Position numbers and translations under genes: made by a program. A stretch of 64,000 nucleotides of DNA from the NCBI GenBank assembly GCA_024704175.1, contig CP085629.1:5580001-5644000 (forward strand), given 5' to 3'. Numbering within the stretch: the first letter of the stretch is position 1; the number at the start of each line of letters is the position of its first letter. Shown piece by piece: positions 35,818-45,996 of this stretch. This DNA is from Paenibacillus sp. P25 (GTDB lineage Bacteria > Bacillota > Bacilli > Paenibacillales > NBRC-103111). Below the pieces are notes generated by a model that saw only the letters and a list, made by a program, of their open reading frames with translations, was not told where the DNA came from and ran no database searches.

Positions 35818-38046
35818 CTATTTGCGTTTATAACGTGTAAACCATAAGATCAGGCCCAGAACCAGCAGGAGACCAATGAAACCGCCGATAAACAGCAGAC
35901 GGTTCAGCACCGTCGTACCCGCAACGGAGAACAGGCTCCCCAGCTGCTTCGCCCCGGTCTTCGTCTGAACGGGAGCGGCGGTCTGGAACACGTGCGTTTG
36001 CTGGCGGCTGTCGATCACCGTCAGCTTCCCGGCGATCTTCGAGGCTTTATCCGGGTCGGACATGACCGCTGCAACGAGCGGCGGCTTCTGCGGCTCCGTG
36101 GCGCTGATGACCACCGCACCAAGGCTTGAGTTCAGCGGCGATTTCATGACCTCCAGCCATGCGGCCTGCTTTCTCAGAGCCGGCAGCAGCTCAATGTCTT
36201 TGGACGCCGGAACGATTTCATTCTGCTGATAACGAACCAGCCCTTCCTTGGCGCTGCCCAGGAATTCCGGCATTTTGCCGGCGGCGCCGATATACAGGAT
36301 ATTTTTATCCTTCAATACCTGCCCCAAATCGTTCCGCGATGCGCTCACAACAGTCAGGCCGTCCTGCGTCTTCATACTTTTCCCGTACGTTCCGATCATC
36401 GTAGCGAGCGTGGACAGCTCCTCTGCGGTAGGCTGGGCGGGCACGACCAGCGCCGCATTCGACCATCCGCTCTGAACGGTCGCCGGGGAAGGCAGATCGC
36501 TGAGATCCATGCTCCCTTTCGGAGCCACTTCGAAGGACAAGGAGGAACTACTATTGATCACGGCCCAGTTGCCGATTTGCGAATTGCCCGTGCAGGCCGC
36601 TTTTCCCGTATCGGAGCTGAATTGGAAGGAGATGTCGATCGCAATGACTCCGCTGTCGCCGATCATATCGTTCGTTAAATTCAGCTCGAGGGAGCCGGCC
36701 TCACTGGTTTCTTCATTCAGCTTGCGGCTGTCCACCGGTTGCCCGTTCACTTTGACGGACATCACGGATTGGGCGAAATTCAGCGTTTTGGAATGCTTGA
36801 ACAGCAGTTTCAGTTTGGCCCCGCCGCTGATTTTCCATCCGCTGGGAACATTGTAATTAATATGAGCTCCGCCGACCAAGGGGCTCTCCACCGTCAAATT
36901 CCCGTAGCCCATATCGGCCAGGGTGACAAACTTGTTGTTCCCCCTGCTTTGATCCGCAGCGGCAGGCTGTTGGGCGAGAGCTGCGAGTTCCTTCGGCACC
37001 GGGATAAAATCCCCGCTCAGCTGCGAGTAGTATCCTTCATTCGTGAGGATCGCAGCTGCATGAGTTAGATCTGCAGCGGTTCCGCTAATAAAGAGCTCGG
37101 ACAAAGCGGAGTTCCACGGGGAAGCGGATAGCGCGATAAAGCCCTGCTCTCCTTGAGCCTCATGGTTCTTCCGAATTTGGTCCTCCACCGTTTTACCGTA
37201 AGTCTTCCATTTCCCGCTTTCCCCAATCCAAATCAGGTGCTTGCCCTGAACGGCCTGGTCGGTTAAATCAACCTCCCGGTACACCTGGAAGTTCAACCGG
37301 TTTCCGGGGACCTGAGAAGCGATAAACTGGGACATGCTTGTTAACGCCGAAAGCTCCGCTTCATCCGGATCGGCCGGAAGCACGAAGGCGGCAACGAGCG
37401 GTCGCAGGCTTCCCTTTTCCAGGAAAGGAGCGGGGTAATAAGCGAGATCCGCCGTATTATAGCCCTTGGCGAAATTCAAATGAATCAAGCTCGACTTGGA
37501 GAAAATCATCCAGTTGGCCGTGTTGTTCTCGTCATCGCACAGGTTATCGGATACTTCCATGTGCGTAATCATCGATAATTTATGAAAGCCTTCCTTGAAA
37601 GGAAAAGCGGACAGATCGAGCTTCCACTTCGCCCCTTCCAGGTTCTTCTCGTCCAAAAACACGCTCCCGAGCGGCACATCGTCCAGCATCACGGTAAGTG
37701 TCGATTTCTTGGCCAGCGGCGTCGGCGAGTGCCCGAACTGCAGCTCGATATACGAGCCCGGCATGACTTTCCGGCTCTTGCTGATTTCAAAGTAGGAGTC
37801 TTCCCGGTTCGTAACCCCTTGAATCACTTTGTCGCCTGCAAATATCGGCAGATTCTCCGCCTGGACGGCCGCCGGATTGGGTGCTCCCGGCGCTTGAACC
37901 GTGGCGTCGGGCTGGCCGCCCGAAGGGGCAGCTTCACTGGCACCCGTTTCCTCCGCCCATACGCCGGCCGCCGGCATTCCGGCGGAGAGCAGGGTCGCGG
38001 AAAGAAGCCCCGCCATCATCCATTTTCTAAGTAACATCATTCTCAT
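35818..38046 (-). CDS. ydaN: BcsB-like exopolysaccharide export/synthesis subunit (YdaN)
   Basis: This 742-residue protein has a signal peptide (about residues 1-31), two repeated carbohydrate-binding-like/jelly-roll halves of the BcsB type (SYIELQFGHSPTPLAKKSTLTV and LKLLFKHSKTLNFAQSVMSVKV), and a C-terminal membrane helix with a basic tail (FTRYKRK). BcsB assists the cellulose-synthase-like glycosyltransferase on the outer face of the membrane. It is last in an operon of five in the order of B. subtilis ydaJKLMN, 7 bases after ydaM. Confidence 0.88.
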   Translation of the reverse strand: MRMMLLRKWMMAGLLSATLLSAGMPAAGVWAEETGASEAAPSGGQPDATVQAPGAPNPAAVQAENLPIFAGDKVIQGVTNREDSYFEISKSRKVMPGSYIELQFGHSPTPLAKKSTLTVMLDDVPLGSVFLDEKNLEGAKWKLDLSAFPFKEGFHKLSMITHMEVSDNLCDDENNTANWMIFSKSSLIHLNFAKGYNTADLAYYPAPFLEKGSLRPLVAAFVLPADPDEAELSALTSMSQFIASQVPGNRLNFQVYREVDLTDQAVQGKHLIWIGESGKWKTYGKTVEDQIRKNHEAQGEQGFIALSASPWNSALSELFISGTAADLTHAAAILTNEGYYSQLSGDFIPVPKELAALAQQPAAADQSRGNNKFVTLADMGYGNLTVESPLVGGAHINYNVPSGWKISGGAKLKLLFKHSKTLNFAQSVMSVKVNGQPVDSRKLNEETSEAGSLELNLTNDMIGDSGVIAIDISFQFSSDTGKAACTGNSQIGNWAVINSSSSLSFEVAPKGSMDLSDLPSPATVQSGWSNAALVVPAQPTAEELSTLATMIGTYGKSMKTQDGLTVVSASRNDLGQVLKDKNILYIGAAGKMPEFLGSAKEGLVRYQQNEIVPASKDIELLPALRKQAAWLEVMKSPLNSSLGAVVISATEPQKPPLVAAVMSDPDKASKIAGKLTVIDSRQQTHVFQTAAPVQTKTGAKQLGSLFSVAGTTVLNRLLFIGGFIGLLLVLGLILWFTRYKRK

Positions 38047-38053
38047 ACCATCC

Positions 38054-39306
38054 TCACACTTGAAAGCGCTGCGTCTTATCCCACTTGACTTCCTGACGGC
38101 TCACCACGGATTTGATGTGAAGACCAAAAGCTCTAACTACCAGCACAAGCCATAACTGAGAGTAAGAAAGGTACATGAGCAGGATGACGGCGACATTTTT
38201 CAGATGAAGCTCCGTTCTCTCGATTCCCAAGGTAATCATGATTTCCACTACGAACAGCACGTAGGCCAGAAACCATACCAGCATGAACGGCCCCGGTACA
38301 GTCACCTTGATCCACCCGAGCAGCCCCGTAATGAACAGGAAGTGAGAAACGGCCACTCCGCCAAGAAATAAGAAATAAGTGAAAAAAAAGTAAACCAAAT
38401 CGAACAGCATGCGTTTGCGCTTAAGGGAAAAGATCTGCCGGAAATATTTCAGGATGACATACTGATTCCCCGCGCCCAGCGCGTCCGCTGTTTAAACCAA
38501 ACCTTCCAAGTCTCCGGCTCCTGCTCCCAAGTAATGGCCAAGGGCAGAAAACGGATTTCATAGCCTTCCTCATAAACGCGGATGCTGAGCTCCGTATCCT
38601 CGGCAAGCGCCTTTTCGTCCCAGCCGCCCACCTGGTCCAGCACGCTGCGCCGGATCATAAAGTTCGTTCCGGGGATCGTGCTGATCCGAAACCAGAACCA
38701 GCGTCCCGCCTGCGCCATCCATTGAAAGCTGATCGTCTCGATATTGATGAACTTTGTAAGCAGGTTTTTCTTCGCGTTGATGACCCGGAACTTGCCGACT
38801 ACCGCCCCGATGCCCGGCGCATCGATCATTCCGTTCACGAGATGCTTCAGTGCGGCCGGCTCCGGCGTGTTATCCGCGTCGTATACGGCGATAAATTCAC
38901 CGTTTGCGATCTTGAGGGCCCGGTTGAGGGCGTGGGATTTGCCTTTGCCCCCGTCCGGCGGGAACGTATGCAGGGGCCTAATGAAAGGGTACATCCCGGC
39001 ATAGCGGTCCACAATTTCTCCCGTCCGGTCCGAGGAATTATCGTTGATCACGATGACCTCGAGCTTGTCCTTGGGATAATCCAGCTTGATCATCGCGCGC
39101 AAGGTATTCTCGATGACGATTTCTTCATTATGCGCCGGGATCAGAATGGACACGGCGGGCCAGGACTTGCGGGCGCTGTAATCGAGTGCCGACTGGTGCT
39201 TTTCCAGCCAGACCGAATACAGATAGCCGCCAAGCGTCAGGAACATGTGATACAGCAGCATGGCCCATATGGATGAAAGCGATATGATGAATAACAAATT
39301 ACCCAT
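38054..39306 (-). CDS. ydaM: Processive GT2 glycosyltransferase, cellulose-synthase-like (YdaM, frameshifted)
   Basis: It has about 417 residues after bridging a one-base deletion near 38480. An N-terminal membrane helix precedes a GT2 domain with SILIPAHNEEIVIENT, YDADNTPEP (DxD), AEDTELSIRV (the catalytic TED-like motif) and the processive QRTRW motif, then several membrane helices. It should polymerise a beta-linked polysaccharide and push it through the membrane with YdaN. No PilZ domain is present; control probably comes through YdaK. Confidence 0.9.
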
Positions 39307-40902
39307 GCCGGGAAGCGAGCTCCTCTCCGAAAAGCCTGATTCTGCGCCTTCTCTTCAGGTTCACCAGGAAATAGATAAAGACGGCGATAAACCCGATCAC
39401 CACTACCGCAATCCCCCAGGTCAATACGAAGGAAAACCGGTTCAGCCATGTATTTTGGACCGGTCTTGCCGCCCACTTCTGCAGTAGAGCCGGATCCTTG
39501 ATATCCGCCGAAATCGAGCCGTTCTCCGACCGTATGCCGATAAAATCGCTGTTTACCGTATTCACTTCCTGTTTCAAATCGATAAACCGCAGATCCTCCT
39601 TGCTCAGACGATCCAGCGGCTCCTGAAGCTTCTCAATCGGCAAATAAGGATGAAAGAAGGCACCGATCACGCTGTCCCGCACGATCATTTGCTTCTCCAT
39701 CTCGTCCACCATCGGCAGCACGGAGCCGGGGAGTTCTCGACGTAACCGATCGTTTCGGGAATGACCTTGAAGCCGTTCCGGCCCGTCACCAGACGGTAAG
39801 GCGTTTTCTGGGTAATCTCGAACGTATCGTCGCTGAGTTGAAGAGAGGCCACCAGGGTGGAAAAATACTGCCTCGCAATTTGATACGATTTCTGCGACAT
39901 CGCGTAATGCGGAGGCTCGAAAGCGAGCGGATACAGGCCCTGTTTGGCCATTAAGGCGATGCCCTTTTGCAGTTTGTCCGCCGTGTATCTTTCTTCCCCT
40001 TGAATCGGCTGGTCCCGGTCGATATCCCAGAACTCGAAGCCTTCGCCGGTCTCGCTGTTCTTGTATTTGTGTTCGTACCCGTGCATAATCAGGCTTGCCC
40101 CGTGGTCCACCATATAATGAAGCGCCTGCGTCCACTCGGGCTTGTCTTCGAAGCTTTCGGTGTGCCCGGAAGCATCGGAATAAACGGGAATCAACGCGAC
40201 CATAAAAGGAATCTTACGGGCAAAGAGCAGGTCGGCGATGGCTCTCAGCTTGGCGGGGTCGGTCTCCGGACTGACGTCCTCGATTCGGATAAAAGCCTCA
40301 TGGCCGCTGGAAGGATGTTGAATACCTAGCACCTCATGCAGCCAATCCGCCAAGACCAGACCGAGTGTGCCGTCCACCTGATCCGATGTAAAATACCACT
40401 CCCGGCCGAGCCGCCCCGCCAGCATATACGAGGATAACCCGTCTGATACGGTAGCATCCACGGTCATCCCGTCTTCCACCTTTCTCGGGTAAACGACGCC
40501 ATTCAGCTCCGTCAGATTGCGTCCATTATAACGAACGGTGATCATCGACTTCTTCCCTGTATCCGTGGTTGCTCCAATCTGGAGAAACGTCGTTTGCCGC
40601 TGTGCCGTTGCGTTCCTTATCCGCTCCACAAGCCTGGGGTCGTACTTCTCCTGGATCAGAATGACGCAGCGGGCCTCTTTCAGCTCGGCATCGGAAACAT
40701 CGGTCTGGAGTTTCATCTCCCGTTCCAGGCCGAAATGGCCCAGAAGGTTGTATACCTTCCATGCCCTGGTCTCATCATCCAGCGACGTATAAACAATATA
40801 GGCTTTGGCCGCTTTCCCGATCTCCGCGGCTGAGACTAATCCGGGAAGCGTGAACAGCATCCCCATCGTCAGCAAAAAGAGTACTATGCGCTTAGCTAAC
40901 AT
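39299..40902 (-). CDS. ydaL: DUF2334 polysaccharide-deacetylase-like protein (YdaL, frameshifted)
   Basis: It has about 534 residues with one missing base near 39733. A signal peptide precedes the DUF2334 domain, with IRIEDVSPETDP and MHGYEHKYKNSE, whose Asp and His residues correspond to the metal site of NodB-like deacetylases. The C-terminus has a membrane helix (FVLTWGIAVVVIGFIAVFIY) and a basic tail. It overlaps ydaM by 8 bases and ydaK by 11. It probably modifies the nascent exopolysaccharide outside the cell. Confidence 0.87.
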
Positions 40903-41740
40903 AAAGACTCAGTTCCTGTCTCGCTTTTTCGTATAACTCATTCGCTTCCGTACCATGTTCGGGACAGCCTGCGGTACCGAAACGGAGCTTCACCTTGATG
41001 CTCACTTCCCGCTTGGACCGCATCAGCGGAATCATTTGGAATTTGTCCGTTAGGCGCGATTTCACGATATCGAGTACTTCGGTCGAGGTCTCCGGCAGGA
41101 TGGCGGCGAAGAGCCCTTCATCCATATAGCCCTTCTTGTCCACATCCCGCAGCACTTCCTCGATCTGCTGTGCCACTTTACCGAGGAACGACCTCGCTTG
41201 CTCTTCGCCGTATTCCCTTGTCAGTTCATTGAAATAAGCAATTTCAATGAGCAGCAGGCTCATAGGACGGTGATAGCGCCCGCCGCGGGAAACCTCCTCC
41301 GCCAGCTCCTGTTTGAAGCTCCGCAGGTTGAGGAATCCGGTGACTTCATCCACTACGACATTTCTTTCGTAGCTGCTCGCAAGATGCTGGTGTTCGTTCA
41401 TGACCTGGCGAATCTCCCGGCCCAGGAATCCCGAGGCGATGGCTGAAGCCGGAAAAGCAAACAGCCAGACGATATCGTTGAGCGCAATTTCGGCGATGCT
41501 CTGCTGCACGTACATTTTATAAAGAATGTAGCCGCCATAACCGAACACGACGAAGATCGATACGATCATACCCGGCAGAAGACCGCGGATAAAACCGAAT
41601 AGAAACAAAATCAGCATCAGCATGAACCATATGTAATTGGAAGAGTACATTTGGATCGTAAAAGCGAGATACAGCGCCCCGAAGATAAGGAGTAAAAAAT
41701 TAATAAACATCGTTAAATATAACTTTTCCGAACGATTCAC
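40892..41740 (-). CDS. ydaK: Membrane protein with degenerate GGDEF domain (YdaK, c-di-GMP receptor candidate)
   Basis: This 282-residue protein has several N-terminal membrane helices and a C-terminal GGDEF-fold domain (VVVDEVTGFLNLRSFKQELA at its start). The signature is degenerate (DEGLF in YMDEGLFAAILPE), so cyclase activity is unlikely. An RxxD inhibitory-site-like motif (RDVD) sits five residues before it, as in c-di-GMP-binding GGDEF receptors. B. subtilis YdaK is such a receptor for the same operon. Confidence 0.88.
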   Translation of the reverse strand: MNRSEKLYLTMFINFLLLIFGALYLAFTIQMYSSNYIWFMLMLILFLFGFIRGLLPGMIVSIFVVFGYGGYILYKMYVQQSIAEIALNDIVWLFAFPASAIASGFLGREIRQVMNEHQHLASSYERNVVVDEVTGFLNLRSFKQELAEEVSRGGRYHRPMSLLLIEIAYFNELTREYGEEQARSFLGKVAQQIEEVLRDVDKKGYMDEGLFAAILPETSTEVLDIVKSRLTDKFQMIPLMRSKREVSIKVKLRFGTAGCPEHGTEANELYEKARQELSLYVS

Positions 41741-41764
41741 AGCTCCATATCCTTTCCTATTCGA

Positions 41765-42860
41765 TCAAGAGGGCCTGAAGGTTGTCAAAAGAGAAGCATT
41801 CCAGGGTCTGTGCGTCGAGATATCCTCCGTAATAGGGGAGGATTCGTCGGATAACTGGAACTGCTCCATCCGCTCCTTCAGCCCGGTCGCCACGTCTTCC
41901 TTGCCCGCCAGCCGGAACAATTGGACCGCCAGGGAATAAACGGCCGGAGATTCATTATTGTTTAACACCTGCCGCTGTTCGTTATAGACCGAATAGAGCC
42001 GGCTGTCCCGGTTCCACAGCTCTTCCATGAGGCGAACCGTCGGACCGGCATCCTGACCCGCTTCCGCCAAATGGATGGCGGCAATTAACGTATCGATCAG
42101 ATTATAGCCCTGCAGGTCCTCGGTATTCCCCCAGCTTTGGCTTAACGTATCGTAGGTTTTCCTGAAAAAACCGGACGGCTTCGCCGCTTGAAGAAGCAGC
42201 TGCAATGATTCACCCGCTACGGAATGCCACTCCGGAAGCTCCTTCGCCAGCTCATTCATGGTGGCAACATCCAGATAGGAAGAGGTCACCGTCGACCCTT
42301 TGTCGCCGTCGTCAAAACTGTAATAGTCCATCAGCAGCGAACCGCTGCGGTTGTTCTTATACAGCCCTTCGGCGATGTCCAAGGCCAACTGCCGGTCATT
42401 TGGCAGGTTCCAACGCTCGCTGCCCTGCAGCAAATACCGGATGATTCTTAGATCGTCAATGGCCGCGTTGGTATTGTCCGGATGACGGCCGGTCACGTCG
42501 ATTTTCCAACGGACCTGCTTATCCTTCGTCAGCAAGCTGTTCTTAAGAAAGAACACCTCTTCGCCGGTAAATATCCTCTCTTCCGTGTGTCAGGGCATAC
42601 CCCAGAAGCAGGCCGGTGGATTCCGATAATTTGTCATGATTGCCCGCCAGGTCGGGTTGGACGGGATAATCCTTGCGGAGATTGGTAAACACGCCTCCGT
42701 CTTGGTCCACCAAGTGCTTGTATACAAAGGCAAGGAGCGGTGTGGCTTTCACTTGGGAAACAGACGACTGCGAGAAGGCGTAGAATGATACGGACAGGAA
42801 TAGGAAGGCTGCGATCGCGATCAGTGCGTTTCTTTTAGAAGCCGATAATCGAAAGAACAT
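41765..42860 (-). CDS. ydaJ: GH8-type glycosyl hydrolase of the exopolysaccharide operon (YdaJ, frameshifted)
   Basis: It has about 364 residues after correcting a single-base shift near 42562. An N-terminal membrane anchor or signal (ALIAIAAFLFLSVSFYAFS) precedes an (alpha/alpha)6 domain. LSESTGLLLGYAL carries the general-acid Glu and NAAIDDLRIIRYLL the Asp of family GH8/BcsZ. Such enzymes trim or release the polymer made by the synthase. It is the first gene of the yda operon, 24 bases before ydaK. The start is uncertain (42860, or in-frame upstream codons). Confidence 0.85.
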
Positions 42861-43066
42861 AGTCAATTCTTGACACCTATATCCTCTGCTCAAGATAACA
42901 AAATTGGAAAATAGTACTAAAGACCTATTTTATGCTTATATAAAATATACCATATAATCATTTGAAATCTATTCGCCAAATATTACAGTTTCTTTAAGAA
43001 ACCGTAAAGCCGCCGCCCATTGTTAGGAAACTATTAGATTCACAGGGCCAATGGTTCAAAGGCACA

Positions 43067-43100
43067 CAAAAAAAACCGCCGGAAGCACTCCAGCGGTTTG
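43067..43100 (-). terminator. Terminator of the infC-rpmI-rplT operon
   Basis: On the minus strand AAACCGCTGGA pairs with TCCGGCGGTTT and is followed by eight Ts. Confidence 0.92.
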
Positions 43101-43118
43101 TGGCGCATAAGCCGAAGC

Positions 43119-43478
43119 TTAAGCGTTGACTTTTTGCTTGGCCGTATCGGCGAGCGAGTTGAACGCGTTGATGTCGTTGACCGCGAGGTCCGCGAGCATT
43201 TTGCGGTTTACTTCCACGCCTGCAAGCTTAAGGCCGTGCATCAGTTTGCTGTAGGACAAGCCGTTCTGACGGGCGACCGCATTAATACGGACGATCCACA
43301 ATTTGCGGAAGTCGCGTTTTTTCTGACGGCGGTCACGGTATGCATACAGCAGGGATTTCATTACCTGCTCTTTAGCGGTTTTAAATAATCTATGTTTCGA
43401 ACCAAAGTAACCTTTGGCCAGCTTCAAAATTTTCTTACGACGACGAGTGCGGATAAAGCCGCCTTTAACTCTTGCCAT
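43119..43478 (-). CDS. rplT: 50S ribosomal protein L20
   Basis: This 119-residue basic protein has the L20 pattern (RVKGGFIRTRRRKKILKLAK, GYFGSKHRLFKTAKEQVMKS, RDRRQKKRDFRKLWI). It is an early assembly protein of the large ribosomal subunit and, in Bacillus, the autoregulator of this operon through the leader upstream of infC. Confidence 0.98.
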   Translation of the reverse strand: MARVKGGFIRTRRRKKILKLAKGYFGSKHRLFKTAKEQVMKSLLYAYRDRRQKKRDFRKLWIVRINAVARQNGLSYSKLMHGLKLAGVEVNRKMLADLAVNDINAFNSLADTAKQKVNA

Positions 43479-43530
43479 GACAATCTACCTCCAGGAATGT
43501 TTAGATATAATGTATCGGTCGTTCTTGAAA

Positions 43531-43731
43531 TTACTTAATGTTGGCAAGCCCTTGCTTCAAGCGTCTTACGTCGCCGGGAGCCATAACCGGGTTCGTGCTG
43601 AGCACGCGCTTCGCACGGGCCGATTTGTGGGACAGCAGGTGGTTCTTATAGGCTTTGTAACGTTTTACTTTGCCGGTACCTGTAATTTTGAAGCGGTCTT
43701 TCAAGCTGCTGTGAGTTTTCATTTTTGGCAT
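43531..43731 (-). CDS. rpmI: 50S ribosomal protein L35
   Basis: This 66-residue basic protein begins PKMKTHSSLKDRFKITGTGK, the L35 signature. It lies between infC and rplT with short gaps, the standard Bacillales order. Confidence 0.98.
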   Translation of the reverse strand: MPKMKTHSSLKDRFKITGTGKVKRYKAYKNHLLSHKSARAKRVLSTNPVMAPGDVRRLKQGLANIK

Positions 43732-43755
43732 GGTGTGTTCCTCCTTAAGTATTCA

Positions 43756-44271
43756 TTATTGCTGTTGCTTCGGTGCCAGAATCATGATCATGCTGCGGCC
43801 TTCCAGCTTCGGTCTGCGTTCAACCACACACAGCTCTTCCACTTCCGTAGCCATCCGCTCCAGCTGGCGTTGTCCGATCTCGGCATGGGCGATCTCCCGG
43901 CCGCGGAATCGAACCGTCAGCTTCACCTTGTCACCTTCGTTCAGAAACTTCACGACATTACGAAGCTTCGTTTGAAAATCGTGCTCATCAATCGTCGCGC
44001 TTAAACGAACCTCTTTCAGTTCCACGATCTTCTGGTTCTTACGGGCTTCCTTTTCTTTCTTCTGCATCTCGTAGCGATACTTCCCGTAATCCATGATCCG
44101 GCAAACCGGCGGCTTCGCCGTCGGAGCGACATTGACCAGATCGAGGTTCTGATCCATAGCGATCTGCATCGCTTCCCGAATCGGTTTGATGCCCAGCTGT
44201 TCTCCATCCGCCCCGATCAGACGAACTTCCTTCGCCCGAATGTCATCGTTAATGATGTGATCTGTACTTAT
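43756..44271 (-). CDS. infC: Translation initiation factor IF-3 with AUA start
   Basis: This 171-residue protein has IINDDIRAKEVRLIGADGEQ, IMDYGKYRYEMQKKEKEARK (linker) and VRFRGREIAHAEIG in the C-domain. No ATG, GTG or TTG lies where the protein should begin. An ATA codon at 44271 follows a GGAGGTGG ribosome site at ideal spacing, matching the known habit of infC to start at a non-canonical codon (AUU in Bacillus and E. coli) so that IF-3 represses its own initiation. IF-3 binds the 30S subunit and checks start codons. Confidence 0.93.
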   Translation of the reverse strand: MSTDHIINDDIRAKEVRLIGADGEQLGIKPIREAMQIAMDQNLDLVNVAPTAKPPVCRIMDYGKYRYEMQKKEKEARKNQKIVELKEVRLSATIDEHDFQTKLRNVVKFLNEGDKVKLTVRFRGREIAHAEIGQRQLERMATEVEELCVVERRPKLEGRSMIMILAPKQQQ

Positions 44272-44297
44272 GACCTGCCACCTCCAAAGGATTGTAC

Positions 44298-44440
44298 AAA
44301 AAAGACGCAGGCGCAGGCGCCCACGTCTTGATTGGTCAAGTGATCTATATTCGATAAGCCATCGAATACAATAATAAGCTTCACTCAAGTTAACCAGCCA
44401 ACCCAGGGTCGGTCAGGTGAGAAGCGGGCGCTTCTTCTTT
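44298..44440 (-). promoter_or_regulatory. infC leader with attenuator (L20 leader type)
   Basis: The roughly 150-base leader upstream of infC ends in a strong terminator on the minus strand (AAGACG..GGCGC with GCGCC..CGTCTT, then TTTTTT; 44298-44329) just before the ribosome site. It is preceded by a GATGGCTTATC/GATAAGCCATC-like hairpin region (44345-44375). The position and layout match the L20-controlled transcription attenuator of Bacillus. Confidence 0.75.
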
Positions 44441-44504
44441 GCACTAAAATAATATAGCATTTTCCCTAATACCATGTCAACCCCAGGAATGAACCGGGGA
44501 TTCG

Positions 44505-45743
44505 TCAGCTGGCCTGCTTGCTCTGGACTTCTTCCAGACGGATCACGCGGGTATGCTCCGTATGGCTCCACTGCTTGTTGTTCTGGGTGAAAAACGCGTA
44601 GAACGTAATCGGCCACCAGGACAGCAGGAAGAGCGGGAACGTAACCAGGTATTTATAAGATTTCCAAGGCGCTTTCTCCAGGACCAGAGCGATAAGGAAC
44701 TGCGCATAGGTCAGTACGGAGAAGGCGGCGAAAAAGCCCGGCGCGATTTGATAGAGCGACGTAAACTTCGGCGACGCCGGAACGGTGAGGTCGATCCACA
44801 GAAAGACCGTCACAATCGAACCGATGAACAGGTTATACACGTTGAGCGCGTACACGGCGGTATCGATCTTGGACCAGCGTCCCTCCTTGATCCCCTGCCA
44901 GAACAGCGGGAAGAAGTAACGTCTCGCCACGTCAAAGTGTCCTTGCATCCAGCGAAGCCGCTGGCGTGCGGATGCTTTGAAGGTGAGCGGCTTCTCGTCG
45001 AACACTTTGGCGTCGTAGTTGAACGTCGGGTTCACGCCCCGCTGCACGCGCAGCGCATCGTAAATTCCAGGTCCTCAACCAGGCTTGTCGCTCCCCAGCC
45101 AATCTCCTTCAGCAGATTGGACTCGAAGCACATCCCGGTCCCACCCAAGTAGTTCGCCAGACCGAGGTTTGTCCTAGGCAACTGCCAAAGACGGTTGCAA
45201 TACCAGTATGTGATGGCATAGGCTGCAGTGATCCAGGAATCGTGCGGATTCTTCGTATCCAGATAAGCCTGGATGACCTTGGAGCCGTTGCACAAATCAT
45301 TGTTCATATGCTTCAGATAGTCGGTGCTGACGAGGTTATCGGCGTCGAACATGACGACCGCATCATACTGCCGCGGCATTTTCCACAATTCCTTCAGCAT
45401 CCATTCGATCGCGTAGCCCTTACCGCGGAGCTTCGCATTATGGCGCTCCATGGCGTTGACCCCGTGTTCGCGGGCAATTTGGGCGGTTTGATCGGTACAA
45501 TTATCGCAAATCACGAATATATCATAGAGTTCTTTCGGATAGTCGAGGTTTTTCAGATTCTCAATCAGCGCACCGACGACCTGCTCTTCGTTGTGGGCCG
45601 CTACCAATACGGCAAACGTTTTTTGCGGCGCATGCTCGGCCTTATTCTTGCGTCGGTACCAACCGAAAAACGTCAGAACCAGCTGGTAGGGCACCAATGA
45701 GCGCTAACACGATCTGGATACCTAACAGTATACTGTCCAGCAT
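44505..45743 (-). CDS. GT2 family processive glycosyltransferase (two frameshifts)
   Basis: It has about 412 residues after removing an extra G near 45687 and restoring a T near 45060. An N-terminal membrane helix (LDSILLGIQIVLALI) precedes a GT2 core with VLVAAHNEEQVVGALI, MFDADNLVSTDYL, a VEDLEF motif and QRLRWMQGH (QxxRW type), followed by several membrane helices. It resembles cellulose/hyaluronan-synthase-type enzymes and YdaM but is separate from the yda operon. GGGGGA precedes the ATG. The product polymer is unknown. Confidence 0.87.
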
Positions 45744-45996
45744 GAAACATCCCCCTTTTTTTGTATGTACCCCTTGTCTTTTGTCTCTGTGGCGTCTTTG
45801 TTAATCGATTCGTTGGTTGAACTTGGATTGCGTGGGTTGCCGTATATGATTTTCCTCTGTTTGAACCGTTTTGTCAAATCCTCTACCCGGTGCATAGCCG
45901 AGCGAACGGGAGTTAATAACGGTAAACCGGGGAATTTCGGTCTGACTCTTTGCTATCCATCTTTTTACCTCTTATTTTCATCGATTTTCATTGTTT

